From: Candidatus Aramenus sulfurataquae
GTDB taxonomy: Archaea; Thermoproteota; Thermoprotei_A; Sulfolobales; Sulfolobaceae
Length of the DNA: 64,000 nucleotides
Direction of reading: 5' to 3'
Assembly: GCA_000565255.1 (NCBI GenBank)
Contig: ASRH01000004.1
Location: 124,001 to 188,000 of the forward strand
Shown: positions 19,122 to 28,373 of the stretch, piece by piece
Position numbering within the stretch: position 1 is the first letter of the stretch
Layout of the letters: each line of letters opens with the position of its first letter
Notes under the pieces: model-generated
Told to the model about the DNA's origin: nothing
What the model saw: only the letters and a program-made list of their open reading frames with translations
Database searches by the model: none
Translations under genes and position numbers: made by a program

Positions 19122-19823
19122 ATGTCAGAGGAGGAATATGCGGAGTTATTCACGCCAGAAGTTGAAAGCGCTTTGCAAGATGCCCTTAAAGACATGAAAG
19201 GTCCCGTAGAAGCGTATGTATTTATAGACTCTTCGGACAGGAACTGTAATTACTGTGAGGTAACGAGAAAGTTCCTCGATTTTGTGAGCAAAGCTGCACC
19301 TAAGGACGAAAGCGGATCTAGTTTACTAAAGGTCCACGTTGTGGACAGGGCCAAGGAGAGCGATAAAGCCCTGTTCTCGGAATTTAACGTATCTAGGGTT
19401 CCGACAGTAGCGTTCTACAAGGGATATATCAGGTGGACCGGAGCTCCACTAGGCGAGGAGATAAGGGCGCTAGTGGAAACTATAGTGAGGCTCTCGCAAG
19501 GAGAAAGCGGTCTAAGTCCAGAGACCGTCAACGCGATAAAGGAAAAACTAAACGGACAAGTTAAAGTCGAGGTGGTGGTGACTCCATCTTGTCCATATTG
19601 TCCTTACGCAGCTCTGCTATCTCACATGGTAGCTTATGAGGCCTGTAAGGCAGGTAAATGCAACATTATATCTGACGTAGTTGAGGCATACGAGAACCAG
19701 GATATAGCTGAGAAGTACCAAGTGATGTCTGTACCAACCCTTGCTGTGAACGAGTCAGTGGAGTTCATAGGAGTACCAAACGAGGAAAACTTCATTGATA
19801 CCCTAGTTCAAAAACAGAAGTAA
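19122..19823 (+). CDS. Protein disulfide oxidoreductase (two-thioredoxin-fold PDO)
   Basis: The protein (233 residues from ATG 19122; a GTG nine bases earlier is also in frame) consists of two thioredoxin folds. The first carries CNYC ('RNCNYCEV'), the second CPYC ('SCPYCPYAAL'), each followed by a cis-proline segment ('VSRVPTV' and 'VMSVPTL'). Such PDOs make, reduce and isomerise disulfides in the cytoplasm of hyperthermophiles, where intracellular disulfides are common. The thioredoxin reductase at 4603-5601 is a plausible electron donor. Confidence 0.92.
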   Translation: MSEEEYAELFTPEVESALQDALKDMKGPVEAYVFIDSSDRNCNYCEVTRKFLDFVSKAAPKDESGSSLLKVHVVDRAKESDKALFSEFNVSRVPTVAFYKGYIRWTGAPLGEEIRALVETIVRLSQGESGLSPETVNAIKEKLNGQVKVEVVVTPSCPYCPYAALLSHMVAYEACKAGKCNIISDVVEAYENQDIAEKYQVMSVPTLAVNESVEFIGVPNEENFIDTLVQKQK

Positions 19824-19881
19824 TACCTAAGCCCTGTTTTTCATTAAGTTTATAACGAATAGGGTTTAAGTTTTAAGGATA

Positions 19882-20553
19882 ATGAAGACCATTATAATTA
19901 AACTCACAGATGAGGAATACGCAAAACTTGAGGAAGAGGCAAGAAAGGAGGGCTACGTTCTGTTAACAGAGTACGTGAGGTCTAAGTTGCTCTCTAGCTT
20001 TACTTTAGCCCCTTCAAGCCCTTCACGAGTCGAGAGCGTCAATTACGAAGAAATGTTGCGAAAAATAGAAAGGAAAATACAAGACATGATCAACCCGTTT
20101 ACGTCTCAGATTGAGGATCTTAAGCAAAGATTGGCAGACCTCCAGGAAAAGGTTGATTCTCTTGAAGAGAAGAGTCCCAAACCTAGGGAGCTCCAACCAA
20201 AGGAGAAACTACAAAGACAACCTACCGCCCAGGAGAAAAAGACTGCCCTAGATATCCTATCTGAGCAAGGAGTAATTTTCGAAAGCGAGCTAAAGCTGAA
20301 GGATCCGGATAGGTTCTTTGAAAAATTGGAAAGGGAAGGGGCTAAGATCTTACTCACGGATAAGGAGAGAATAGCAGTCGATCCTAACTTCTATAATAGT
20401 TTCGTGGAGAAGCTCTCTAAGTTATCGGCACAAGACGACGAAACTGCAAAGCAGCAGTTAGGCAAGAAGGAGTTTAAGCTGTTCCAAAGGCTAAAGGAAG
20501 CAGCTTACATATACTTTGATAGTTCCTCGAAATCTTGGAAGTTCGTGAAGTAG
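19882..20553 (+). CDS. Ribbon-helix-helix protein with coiled coil and C-terminal domain
   Basis: Residues 1-40 ('MKTIIIKLTDEEYAKLEEEA' then 'LTEYVRSKLL') form a ribbon-helix-helix DNA-binding domain. A coiled coil follows (about 55-95), then a charged linker and a C-terminal domain of about 95 residues of unknown fold. The length, 223 residues, is large for a simple CopG regulator and suggests a multimeric DNA-binding or chromatin protein. It is transcribed singly toward the convergent dcd gene (3-base gap). Confidence 0.65.
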   Translation: MKTIIIKLTDEEYAKLEEEARKEGYVLLTEYVRSKLLSSFTLAPSSPSRVESVNYEEMLRKIERKIQDMINPFTSQIEDLKQRLADLQEKVDSLEEKSPKPRELQPKEKLQRQPTAQEKKTALDILSEQGVIFESELKLKDPDRFFEKLEREGAKILLTDKERIAVDPNFYNSFVEKLSKLSAQDDETAKQQLGKKEFKLFQRLKEAAYIYFDSSSKSWKFVK

Positions 20554-20556
20554 CGC

Positions 20557-21075
20557 CTAACCTATGAACTTAGGTAATGTCACTCCCTTTTGACCTTGAT
20601 ATTTTCCCTTATAGGGGTTCTCAACTGGAGTCAAGGTTTTAGCAAATATCAAGTGGATGAACCTAGTACCCTCCCTGATCCTTATAGGGAATGAGCTCCC
20701 TATGACCTCTATTGTTACCTGACCCTCAAAGCCTGCGTCAACAATGGTTGGTGGTACCATTAACCCAAGCCTAGCGAAGGAAGACCTTATGTTGACGAAT
20801 GCCATTATATCGTCGGGCAACTTCAAGTACTCCTTGGTCGTCAAGAGGATGTGCTCTTGAGGGTAGATTATGAATTCGCTACCGTTTTCGACGTCGTAAA
20901 AGTCGCTTAAGTCTTCTCCCACCGTGTACACCCTGTCTGTCTTCTTGAACCTCGCTATCTGTCCACCTACTCTCAAGTCGACGCCGTTCTCTCTCACTGT
21001 GTCGTCGCTTATAGGTTCAATGAGTATCCACTTTTTCTCGAGGTAGTATTTTAGATCCCTGTCTCCAAGTATCAT
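20557..21075 (-). CDS. dcd: dCTP deaminase
   Basis: From ATG 21075 the product has 172 residues and starts '[13 protein letters not shown]', the normal family start; the frame extends 28 codons upstream but that part is not conserved-looking. The trimeric dUTPase/dCTP-deaminase fold is shown by '[11 protein letters not shown]' and '[13 protein letters not shown]', which contains the catalytic Glu. It converts dCTP to dUTP on the way to dTMP. A TATA-like TCTTTAAGC (about 21104-21112, minus strand) fits the shorter start. Confidence 0.88.
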   Translation of the reverse strand: MILGDRDLKYYLEKKWILIEPISDDTVRENGVDLRVGGQIARFKKTDRVYTVGEDLSDFYDVENGSEFIIYPQEHILLTTKEYLKLPDDIMAFVNIRSSFARLGLMVPPTIVDAGFEGQVTIEVIGSSFPIRIREGTRFIHLIFAKTLTPVENPYKGKYQGQKGVTLPKFIG

Positions 21076-21133
21076 ATCTAAACAAACACTTTCTTCCATT
21101 TGCTTAAAGACATTATGGGTCAATATTCCAAAG

Positions 21134-21182
21134 TCAGTGTAACTCTGACAAGTCACCAACTCCTATTGCCTTTACTCATCAT
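21134..21182 (-). ncRNA. Candidate C/D-box guide sRNA (weaker)
   Basis: On the minus strand, C box ATGATGA (21182-21176) and D box CTGA (21137-21134) are 49 nt apart end to end. An internal C'-like GTGACTT (21156-21150) is exactly 12 nt before the D box, but the D' position reads GGAG, not CTGA. It sits in the 143-bp space between the dcd start and the ligase gene. The half with C'/D is convincing; the other half is not. Confidence 0.3.
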
Positions 21183-21218
21183 CAAACGTTAATAACGCCA
21201 ACATGAAGATAATAATTT

Positions 21219-23015
21219 ATGGAGTTTAAAATTATAGCTGAGTACTTCGACCGTCTCGAGAAGATAAGCTCAAGGATTCAGCTTACCTCTATTTTAGCTG
21301 ATCTCTTTAAGCAGACAGATAAGAGCGTCATAGACAAAGTAGTCTACCTAATTCAAGGCAAATTGTGGCCAGACTTCTCCGGCCAACCTGAGATAGGAAT
21401 AGGCGAGAAATTCCTAATAAAGGCCATCTCCATTGCCACCGGAGTTAAGGAGGATGAAGTCGAAAGCCTATTTAAAAAGTTGGGAGACCTAGGGCAGGTG
21501 GCCTCTGAGCTAAAAAAGAAGTCTCAATCATCGAGCATACTTTCGTTTCTAGGAGCCCAGAGCGCTCAAGGCCTTACCGTGGAGGAGACTTACGATAACT
21601 TGGCGAAGATAGCTACTGCTCAGGGGGAAGGGAGCAGGGACATAAAGATAAGGCTCCTCGCGGGCCTACTAAAGAAGGCCACTCCAGTTGAGGCGAAGTA
21701 CCTCGTCAGGTTCGTAGACGGTAGGTTAAGGGTGGGAATAGGCGACGCGACCATTCTTGACGCACTTGCAATAACGTTCGGAGGAGGAGAAGCTGCTAGG
21801 GACATTGTGGAAAGGGCATACAACCTCAGGGCGGACCTAGGAAATATAGCGAGAGTATTAGTGGAAAGGGGCATAGAGGCAATAAAGTCCATAAAGCCCA
21901 TGCCGGGTATTCCAATTAGGCCAATGTTAGCTGAGAGGCTTTCCGATCCTGCAGAGATGCTGAAAAAGGTAAACGGAGTTGCCTTAGTAGATTACAAGTA
22001 CGACGGGGAGAGGGCTCAAATACACAAGGCCGGGGACAAAGTCTACATATTCTCGAGGAGGCTCGAGAATATAACAAATCAGTACCCTGACGTAATAGAG
22101 TACGTTACTAACTACGTTAAGGGCAACGAGTTCATAATAGAGGGAGAGATAGTCCCAGTTGACCCCGAAAGCGGTGAGATGAGGCCGTTCCAGGAGCTCA
22201 TGCACAGGAAGAGGAAGACGGACATCCACGAGGCAATAAAGGAGTACCCAGTAAACGTTTTTCTGTTCGACCTTATGTATTACGAGGGAGAAGACTACAC
22301 GACTAAGCCCCTTCCGGAGAGGAGGAGCAAGCTGGAGTCCATAATATCTGGAAACGATAAGATACACATTGCGACGCATATTGTTGTCGACAACGTGGAG
22401 AAACTAAAGGAATTCTTCTTCCAGGCTATTTCAGAAGGAGCCGAGGGCGTTATGGTAAAGTCCATTTCTAGCGATTCTATCTACCAAGCTGGATCGAGGG
22501 GATGGCTATGGATTAAGTTCAAGAGGGATTACCAGAGCGAGATGGCGGACACTGTTGACCTAGTGGTAGTAGGGGCGTTCTATGGAAAGGGTAAAAGAGG
22601 AGGAAAGTACAGTTCGCTATTAATGGCAGCCTATAACCCAGAGAAAGACGTGTTTGAGACCGTGTGCAAGGTAGCGTCTGGCTTTAGCGATGAGGAACTA
22701 GATGAGCTTCAGAAGAAGATTGATGAGCTCAAGAGGCAAGACAAACACCCAAGGGTCGACTCTAAAATGGTTCCAGACGTCTGGGTGACGCCCTCTTTAG
22801 TTGCCGAGATAATAGGCGCAGAGATTACCATATCCCCGCAACACACGTGCTGTAGCGACAAGTACGAAAACGGAGGGCTCTCTATTAGGTTCCCGAGGTT
22901 CATAAGGTGGAGGCCAGACAAGAGCCCTGAAGACGCCACAACAAACCAGGAAATCTACGAGATGTACAACTCCCAGTTAAAGAAGATAACTGAGAAGAGT
23001 GGCGAGAACATCTAA
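21219..23015 (+). CDS. lig: ATP-dependent DNA ligase
   Basis: This 598-residue ligase has the archaeal/eukaryotic ligase-I plan: an N-terminal helical DNA-binding domain (about 1-225), the adenylation domain with catalytic lysine in '[12 protein letters not shown]' (about residue 260), 'GEIVP' and 'EGVMVKS' motifs, and a C-terminal OB domain with 'WIKFKRDY'. It seals nicks in replication and repair. It begins with a leaderless-type start after an A/T-rich stretch and is followed after 28 bases by an MBL-fold nuclease gene. Confidence 0.95.
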   Translation: MEFKIIAEYFDRLEKISSRIQLTSILADLFKQTDKSVIDKVVYLIQGKLWPDFSGQPEIGIGEKFLIKAISIATGVKEDEVESLFKKLGDLGQVASELKKKSQSSSILSFLGAQSAQGLTVEETYDNLAKIATAQGEGSRDIKIRLLAGLLKKATPVEAKYLVRFVDGRLRVGIGDATILDALAITFGGGEAARDIVERAYNLRADLGNIARVLVERGIEAIKSIKPMPGIPIRPMLAERLSDPAEMLKKVNGVALVDYKYDGERAQIHKAGDKVYIFSRRLENITNQYPDVIEYVTNYVKGNEFIIEGEIVPVDPESGEMRPFQELMHRKRKTDIHEAIKEYPVNVFLFDLMYYEGEDYTTKPLPERRSKLESIISGNDKIHIATHIVVDNVEKLKEFFFQAISEGAEGVMVKSISSDSIYQAGSRGWLWIKFKRDYQSEMADTVDLVVVGAFYGKGKRGGKYSSLLMAAYNPEKDVFETVCKVASGFSDEELDELQKKIDELKRQDKHPRVDSKMVPDVWVTPSLVAEIIGAEITISPQHTCCSDKYENGGLSIRFPRFIRWRPDKSPEDATTNQEIYEMYNSQLKKITEKSGENI

Positions 23016-23043
23016 TATAAAACGCCTTACGCCAATTTATTTT

Positions 23044-24027
23044 ATGCATGTAAAAATCGAAGCCAATGGCGCCATAATAGTAGGGGAGAACTTCACAATT
23101 GACGGGCATTCAGAGAGGAACTTTAGGGTCGTGACGCACTTTCATTCGGACCACATAGTTGACCTATCTAAGAGCGTTAAGGAGTGCAATGGAGTCGTAG
23201 CAACTCCACAGACCTTGGACGCGTTAGAGGTTCTTGGGCACAAAATACCGCAGAAGAAAAGGCTAGGCCTCAAGTACGACTTAAGGCTTCATGTAGAAGA
23301 TGAGTCAGTAGTCCTTAAGCCAGCCGAACACATATTGGGCTCTGCCCAAGTCATGATAACCTTGAAGGACGGTACTACAGTAGCTTACACTGGGGACTTC
23401 AAGAATCCGGGGAAAGGGACGCCAATACTGAACCCGGATATTCTCGTAATTGACTCGACCTATGGTAGGCCGGAATTTAGGAGACCGTTCAAGGAGGAGG
23501 TAAACTCCCTCTTTCCGGACTACGTCAACGACGCCCTTGTCAGTGGGCCCGTGAGGATATACGCCTATCATGGAAAGATCCAAGAGGTGATGAAGTTTCT
23601 CAGAAGGGCACAAGTAATAGCCCCTTTCGTTGCGGAAGGAAAGGTCTACGACTTGACTATAGTGGCCAAGAAATACGGAGAGGAAATAGGGGAGGTATTT
23701 AACAGGAACGACCCCCAAGCCAGGGAGATCCTAAAGGATGGCTGGTACGTTGAGTTTAAGCACTTTCACGAGTTTAGAAACAGGGAAAAGGGGTTCACAA
23801 ATTTCGTGCTCACTGGCTGGCAGTTCGACAAGCCATTTAAGCGGATAGACAGCTCTTCAGTCTCCGTTGCCTTCAGCGATCATGGAGACTTCGAAGAGAC
23901 GATATATTACGTAGACAACTCCTCCGCAAGTCTCGTTATAGTAGACGGAGGGAGAAGGGGGTACTCCAACGACCTCGCCAAATACATTAACGAGAGGCTT
24001 AAGAAAAAGGCTATAAGCATGCCCTAA
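23044..24027 (+). CDS. MBL-fold nuclease of the CPSF73/exonuclease type
   Basis: From ATG 23044 the product is 327 residues. It has the metallo-beta-lactamase motif HFHSDH (about residues 31-36), further metal ligands in 'EHILGSAQVM' and 'YTGDF', and a C-terminal 'VAFSDHGDFEE' motif as in beta-CASP-like or LigD-associated exonucleases. The start is chosen because the 15 upstream residues overlap the ligase stop and contain no motif. Position directly after a DNA ligase suggests a DNA repair role, by analogy to bacterial ligase-linked MBL exonucleases. Confidence 0.8.
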   Translation: MHVKIEANGAIIVGENFTIDGHSERNFRVVTHFHSDHIVDLSKSVKECNGVVATPQTLDALEVLGHKIPQKKRLGLKYDLRLHVEDESVVLKPAEHILGSAQVMITLKDGTTVAYTGDFKNPGKGTPILNPDILVIDSTYGRPEFRRPFKEEVNSLFPDYVNDALVSGPVRIYAYHGKIQEVMKFLRRAQVIAPFVAEGKVYDLTIVAKKYGEEIGEVFNRNDPQAREILKDGWYVEFKHFHEFRNREKGFTNFVLTGWQFDKPFKRIDSSSVSVAFSDHGDFEETIYYVDNSSASLVIVDGGRRGYSNDLAKYINERLKKKAISMP

Positions 24028-25124
24028 ATTACCATCTCTTCTTTCACAAGTCTGTTTTTCTGGAACCTATCTGGGGAAAAAACGTCGAAGAACTTGTTCC
24101 TTTTCCCGTCTGCTATGAGTTCCGCCATTAGTTTCCCGGAGAACGGGGAAAACATCATTCCATGTCCGCTATAGCCTGCGTCCACGTATAGTCCTTCTGG
24201 CCAGTTTTCTGAAAAGCCCATTATGTGAGAGTGATCCGGGGTCATCTCGTAATACCCACTCCATCCCCTCATTATCCCTATTCCCTCCGCACCCCTTACG
24301 AGACCTCTTACGATCCTAAGGAACTTTATGGCTTCTTCTAGGCTTACCGTAAAGGGGAGGTAACCTCTTTCAATGGTAGACTCTACCCCTCCAATGATCT
24401 CTCCTTTCAATGTCTGGGATAAGTAAGCGCCCTTGTCTACGTCGATAACTAGTGGCTTCACTTTGTACTTTAAGTCCTCTGTAATGAATATTTGCTTCCT
24501 CTCAGGGTAAATCGGGAGGTCGGGTATTATTTGAGAGCTCCAGGCCCCAGCAGTTACCACCACTTTGTCTCCTTCGATGAATCTCCCATCGCTGGTAGTC
24601 ACTCCCTTCACCTTCCCTTCACCTACGACACCTTTTACCTCTCCGTAGATCACCTTTACGTCTCTTCTTATTTCCTCAAAGTAGCTGTAGAGTATATAGT
24701 CGTGGTGAAAGGCGCCGTCTTGTGGCGCGAAGTAACAATTTCCCTCTGCCTTAAGGAAGTCGAATTCCCTGCATTCCACGAATTTTCCTCCTACGCCTAG
24801 AGACGCCCAAAGTGAGTGGAGCTTTTTGAAGTAGTCAAGATGCCTCTCGCTTAATATCCACAAATATCCCGATCTGTATAGAAGGGCGTTATAGCGGAGT
24901 TCCTTAGCTGTGCTCTCTAGGTACCTTATGGCTTTCAGCGCAAACTCTACGTTTTCCTTGCTGTAAAAATGATACCTGAACCTTCCTGCATTCCTACTAC
25001 TTGACCCATAGCCTATCCTCTTCTTCTCGATGATTACAACGTCCTTTACGCCCATCTTGTGCAAATGATAAGCTAAGCTTAACCCGTGGCTCCCGCCGCC
25101 AACAATCAGGATCATGGTTACCAC
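24024..25124 (-). CDS. FAD-dependent amine/amino-acid dehydrogenase (DAO family)
   Basis: The 366-residue protein begins with the FAD motif 'ILIVGGGSHGLSLAYHL' and follows the glycine/D-amino-acid oxidase fold, ending with 'YVDAGYSGHGMMFSPFSGKL', which contacts FAD and substrate. Such proteins are the catalytic subunits of dye-linked proline, hydroxyproline or sarcosine dehydrogenases. Its start overlaps by 7 bases the gene for a second flavoprotein whose C-terminus resembles the partner subunit of those enzymes. The substrate is not predictable from sequence. Confidence 0.75.
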   Translation of the reverse strand: MVTMILIVGGGSHGLSLAYHLHKMGVKDVVIIEKKRIGYGSSSRNAGRFRYHFYSKENVEFALKAIRYLESTAKELRYNALLYRSGYLWILSERHLDYFKKLHSLWASLGVGGKFVECREFDFLKAEGNCYFAPQDGAFHHDYILYSYFEEIRRDVKVIYGEVKGVVGEGKVKGVTTSDGRFIEGDKVVVTAGAWSSQIIPDLPIYPERKQIFITEDLKYKVKPLVIDVDKGAYLSQTLKGEIIGGVESTIERGYLPFTVSLEEAIKFLRIVRGLVRGAEGIGIMRGWSGYYEMTPDHSHIMGFSENWPEGLYVDAGYSGHGMMFSPFSGKLMAELIADGKRNKFFDVFSPDRFQKNRLVKEEMVI

Positions 25125-26509
25125 ATTGGGTAAAGGGGTGACCTAAACGTTATTAGCTCGTCGCTCTTCAAATAACTTCCTGCTAAGTACGTGCAGATCT
25201 TTCCCTGGCAACTGCCCGTGGACAAACCAGTGACCCTTTTCACTTCTTCAACGCTTTTGTATCCCCGAAGGCGGGCTTTTTCCAGGTCGTGAAAGGTAAC
25301 ATCCTCGCACTCGCAAACGTAGCCTCCATAGCTAAACAAATATGGGGAATTTCTGCTTTCCCAGACCCCCGAGTAAAAGTTGAGCAAGTGCGTTTCCCTC
25401 TCCTTCAGCCCCGACTTTAGCTGGTCTAGGTATCTGTCATCTAATAGCGCCTTTGAGCTTAAGAAGGAGACTTCGTAGTCCGAAATTCCCCTGCTTCCTC
25501 CTGCTACAGCGATCTCGTGGTCTGCTAACCCAGCGTAGTCGTGCTCCGGCAGGTAGACGTGGGAGAAAGAGTAAAATTTGTACCTTACGCCAAGGTTACT
25601 CATTAATTCAATCCTTGGTTGTTTTATCACTGCAAATACTACGGCGTCGACTTCCTCGTTTATCCCGTCAGAGTAGACAACTAGCTTCTTCCCTTTTCTC
25701 TTTAATTGAAGAGTATCAACTTGGATTACCTCTACTCCCATTTCCTCGGCTCTTTCGCTCCAGAACTTGGAAAAGCTCTCTGTCCCCTTCTTAACCAAGA
25801 GCTTTCCTCCAGAAACCATCGCGGTCCTTAACGCGTCGTCTGAGGAGCCTACGACTATTACTCTTTTAAGCTTACTCCTTAGCCTCAAGTAAAGGTTTCT
25901 GGAAATAATGCCTGGAAGGTCATTACCCTTGAATATCGGTGGAATATACCTTCCACCATTAGATACAATCACCTTATTGGCGTTCACCACGAGGAGTTTG
26001 TTGTCTGTCTTTATGACTATTCCTTCCTCAAATCTCCCCAGAACTACTCCTTTAATTACCTTCTCCCAGGAGCTTTTTGCTATTTCCTTTAACTTCTTGA
26101 TGAGGGAACTGTCAGCTAGAGGGTCAAAGAACACCTGGTCGTTGAGGTCCATGGCCACAACTATAGAGTTACTCAGTCCTTCAAGGGCGGAGAGTCCTGA
26201 AACCCCTCCACCTATTATTAATGTATCTAAGGAGATTTTCTCAACCACGTTCTCTTCTACTGGAGCGTAGTAGGAAGGAAGATTAAGGAGGCTTGGAACG
26301 AACTTGAGCAGGAAAGGAGCCCTTTTCAGAACTCCACTATGGATTACGTCGTTCTTTAACGGAAAGTAAAGCGAGGAGAAGCTCCACTCGAGGTTCTCAC
26401 AAGTACTCCTCCTTTTTCCCCCCTCAACAACCTCAGTGTAAGGCAGACCGTATTCGCAGTCCTTTGGGGACCTACACCGCTTATGCCTTTTACTCCTTAT
26501 ACACGTCAT
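25118..26509 (-). CDS. NAD/FAD oxidoreductase subunit with cysteine-rich ends (HcnB / PDH-alpha-like)
   Basis: Residues about 90-400 form a two-dinucleotide-domain oxidoreductase ('LIIGGGVSGLSAL' and 'VIVVGSSDDALR'). The C-terminal part 'YVCECEDVTFHDLEKAR' with a later 'GSCQGKIC' is the four-cysteine BFD-like iron-sulfur motif found in sarcosine-oxidase-alpha, HcnB and proline-dehydrogenase-alpha subunits. The N-terminus is unusual: basic, with cysteines near residues 3, 13, 18 and 37. It is not clearly the plant-type ferredoxin domain of related proteins. With the DAO subunit downstream it probably forms one complex. Confidence 0.7.
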   Translation of the reverse strand: MTCIRSKRHKRCRSPKDCEYGLPYTEVVEGGKRRSTCENLEWSFSSLYFPLKNDVIHSGVLKRAPFLLKFVPSLLNLPSYYAPVEENVVEKISLDTLIIGGGVSGLSALEGLSNSIVVAMDLNDQVFFDPLADSSLIKKLKEIAKSSWEKVIKGVVLGRFEEGIVIKTDNKLLVVNANKVIVSNGGRYIPPIFKGNDLPGIISRNLYLRLRSKLKRVIVVGSSDDALRTAMVSGGKLLVKKGTESFSKFWSERAEEMGVEVIQVDTLQLKRKGKKLVVYSDGINEEVDAVVFAVIKQPRIELMSNLGVRYKFYSFSHVYLPEHDYAGLADHEIAVAGGSRGISDYEVSFLSSKALLDDRYLDQLKSGLKERETHLLNFYSGVWESRNSPYLFSYGGYVCECEDVTFHDLEKARLRGYKSVEEVKRVTGLSTGSCQGKICTYLAGSYLKSDELITFRSPLYPMW

Positions 26510-28113
26510 CTTAAGGCTTCAATGATAGGTTTGCCGTCTAGCTTATTATAATTTACATCAAAAAGCCTCAAGATGGTAGGTACAATGTCTACGATCTTTG
26601 CGTTAACCTTCTTGCCCCTTGCTATTCCCTTTCCGTATAGTATGACTACGCCGTATAGGTCGTCCTTTCTGTAATAACCGTGGTCTCCGCTGGCGTTCTT
26701 GTATGGTACTACGTCTTCTATTTCCTTCTCCTTCTCAACGTTGGAGCTCATGGCGTAGTAGCTAGATACTGTTAATTCTATGTCCCCCTCCCTGTCGCCG
26801 GCGGGGACTTGTTTCTCGTATATCATAGGGAATATCCTCTCGCCGGTTACTGGATCTACGTAGTTTTCGAGGTTTCTAACAATATAATTTATGAGCTTTG
26901 GGAACTCTTCCCTGCTCACTATCCCCATCTCTTCCCTGTCCCTCAAGTTAACCCTTATGATCCCTCCACCAGCGTAATAAGCCTTGGTCTTTCTCCAGTC
27001 TATCCTGCCGTTGGACACCTTAAGAACGTTTATCCTTTCCAGGATCTTGTTCACGTAGACCCTCTTCTTAACCTTCTCGATCCCGTGATCAGAAGCTACT
27101 ATCATGATGTCGGGGAGGTCTATCAAGGACCTAACGAACTTCCCAGCAAGCTTATACGCTTGGTAAACATAGTCAAAAGCTTTACCATCGTCTATTCCAT
27201 AGAAAAGGTGCTGAAAATTGTCGACTGTGGGCAAATACGATATTGCAAAGTCCCACTCAACTCGTCGGAGAAGGAAATTCGAGTACTCGAAGAAGAAATT
27301 GTAGGAGAGCTGAGCGGTCTTCAAGTACTCCTCTAAAGTTATAGTTCCCTTACTCAGCGACTTGTAGTCTCCGTCAAGCAACATGCCCGTCCTCTTAGAG
27401 ACATTTTCCCATACCTCCTGCAGTAGATCGTCCCTGTTTCCCCACTTTGTCAAGAAACTAGGTGGCGTCACATATACGTCGTTCTCCCTAAAGTGGAAGA
27501 ACGATAGTCCCTTGAAGTTCTTCTCGTTACATAAAGCGGGGAACTCTATTGGACCTACCCACTCACCTTGCTTCCCATTCGCTTCTATCTTGCCCTCAGA
27601 AGTGTCAATGGTTACCTTAAACTCCTCCCCCTCTTTCTCCACCTTCCACTTTCCTCCTAGAACTTCGCTCTCTCCTATTTTGAGGAGAAATCCTTCGCTA
27701 CACTTTCCAAGCTTTGACTTGTATGGGTCAAAAAGCACCGTGTTCTGGTTCTTCCACTTGTCAGGCAATGCTTGTGGAGAGGAGGTGACTAGAGTCTTAA
27801 GTCCCCTCTTGGAAAGGATGTTCCATATAGGCTCTGCAATTAACGTGTTGCTGTTGTAGGCGGTTAGGGGACTAGAGATCTTTCTTCCCTTCACAAATAC
27901 CTTGGTGCTTACCACGCCGTTGTTCTTAGGGTAAAGTCCAGTTACCATTGAAGCCAGAGCAACTGGAGTAATAGAAGGGTAAGTGCTTTCCAAGGGTCCA
28001 TAGTATCCCCCTTCTACTAACTCCCTGAACTCGTCCAAGGAGTAGACGAATTTCTCAAATAAGTGAAAGGCCATCCCATCAACTATCGTTAATAAGACTT
28101 TCAAAAAATCCAC
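26506..28113 (-). CDS. Alkaline-phosphatase-superfamily phosphodiesterase
   Basis: The 535-residue protein has metal-binding motifs of type-I phosphodiesterase/nucleotide pyrophosphatases: 'TIVDGMAFHL' at the N-terminus, the nucleophile region 'TYPSITPVALASMVTGLYP' (Thr nucleophile) and 'IVASDHGIEK'. No signal peptide is visible, so it is probably cytoplasmic. It overlaps the downstream flavoprotein gene by 4 bases and follows the heme operon, so it may share the long minus-strand transcript. The substrate is unknown. Confidence 0.78.
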   Translation of the reverse strand: MDFLKVLLTIVDGMAFHLFEKFVYSLDEFRELVEGGYYGPLESTYPSITPVALASMVTGLYPKNNGVVSTKVFVKGRKISSPLTAYNSNTLIAEPIWNILSKRGLKTLVTSSPQALPDKWKNQNTVLFDPYKSKLGKCSEGFLLKIGESEVLGGKWKVEKEGEEFKVTIDTSEGKIEANGKQGEWVGPIEFPALCNEKNFKGLSFFHFRENDVYVTPPSFLTKWGNRDDLLQEVWENVSKRTGMLLDGDYKSLSKGTITLEEYLKTAQLSYNFFFEYSNFLLRRVEWDFAISYLPTVDNFQHLFYGIDDGKAFDYVYQAYKLAGKFVRSLIDLPDIMIVASDHGIEKVKKRVYVNKILERINVLKVSNGRIDWRKTKAYYAGGGIIRVNLRDREEMGIVSREEFPKLINYIVRNLENYVDPVTGERIFPMIYEKQVPAGDREGDIELTVSSYYAMSSNVEKEKEIEDVVPYKNASGDHGYYRKDDLYGVVILYGKGIARGKKVNAKIVDIVPTILRLFDVNYNKLDGKPIIEALR

Positions 28114-28115
28114 CT

Positions 28116-28373
28116 TTACTTTAATTTATCGTGAAGCTCCTTGTCCAATTCACTTGGTCTTACAAGGTTTATGTGGTTCCTCTTTACGTTACCCTTCCTG
28201 TCAAAGCTTATCGCAAACTCGTAAACTCCGTGAGTACCTTGAAACTCTCCAAAAACGTCGTACCTCTCATTTTTATAGCTTTGGACGTACTTTACATCGA
28301 GGCTCTCTTCGACAAAGTTGGGATCTTCCTTTTTCAATATCTTCACGAGTATGTCCCTAATGTCTTCCATCAT
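28116..28373 (-). CDS. Small hypothetical protein at the end of the heme operon
   Basis: This 85-residue acidic/basic mixed protein has no recognised motif. Its ATGATG start overlaps the TGA of hemD, and the phosphodiesterase gene begins 2 bases after its stop, so it is translated in the operon. A beta-rich centre ('YDVFGEFQGTHGVYEFAISF') is predicted by eye. The start may be either of the two adjacent Met codons. Confidence 0.6.
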   Translation of the reverse strand: MMEDIRDILVKILKKEDPNFVEESLDVKYVQSYKNERYDVFGEFQGTHGVYEFAISFDRKGNVKRNHINLVRPSELDKELHDKLK

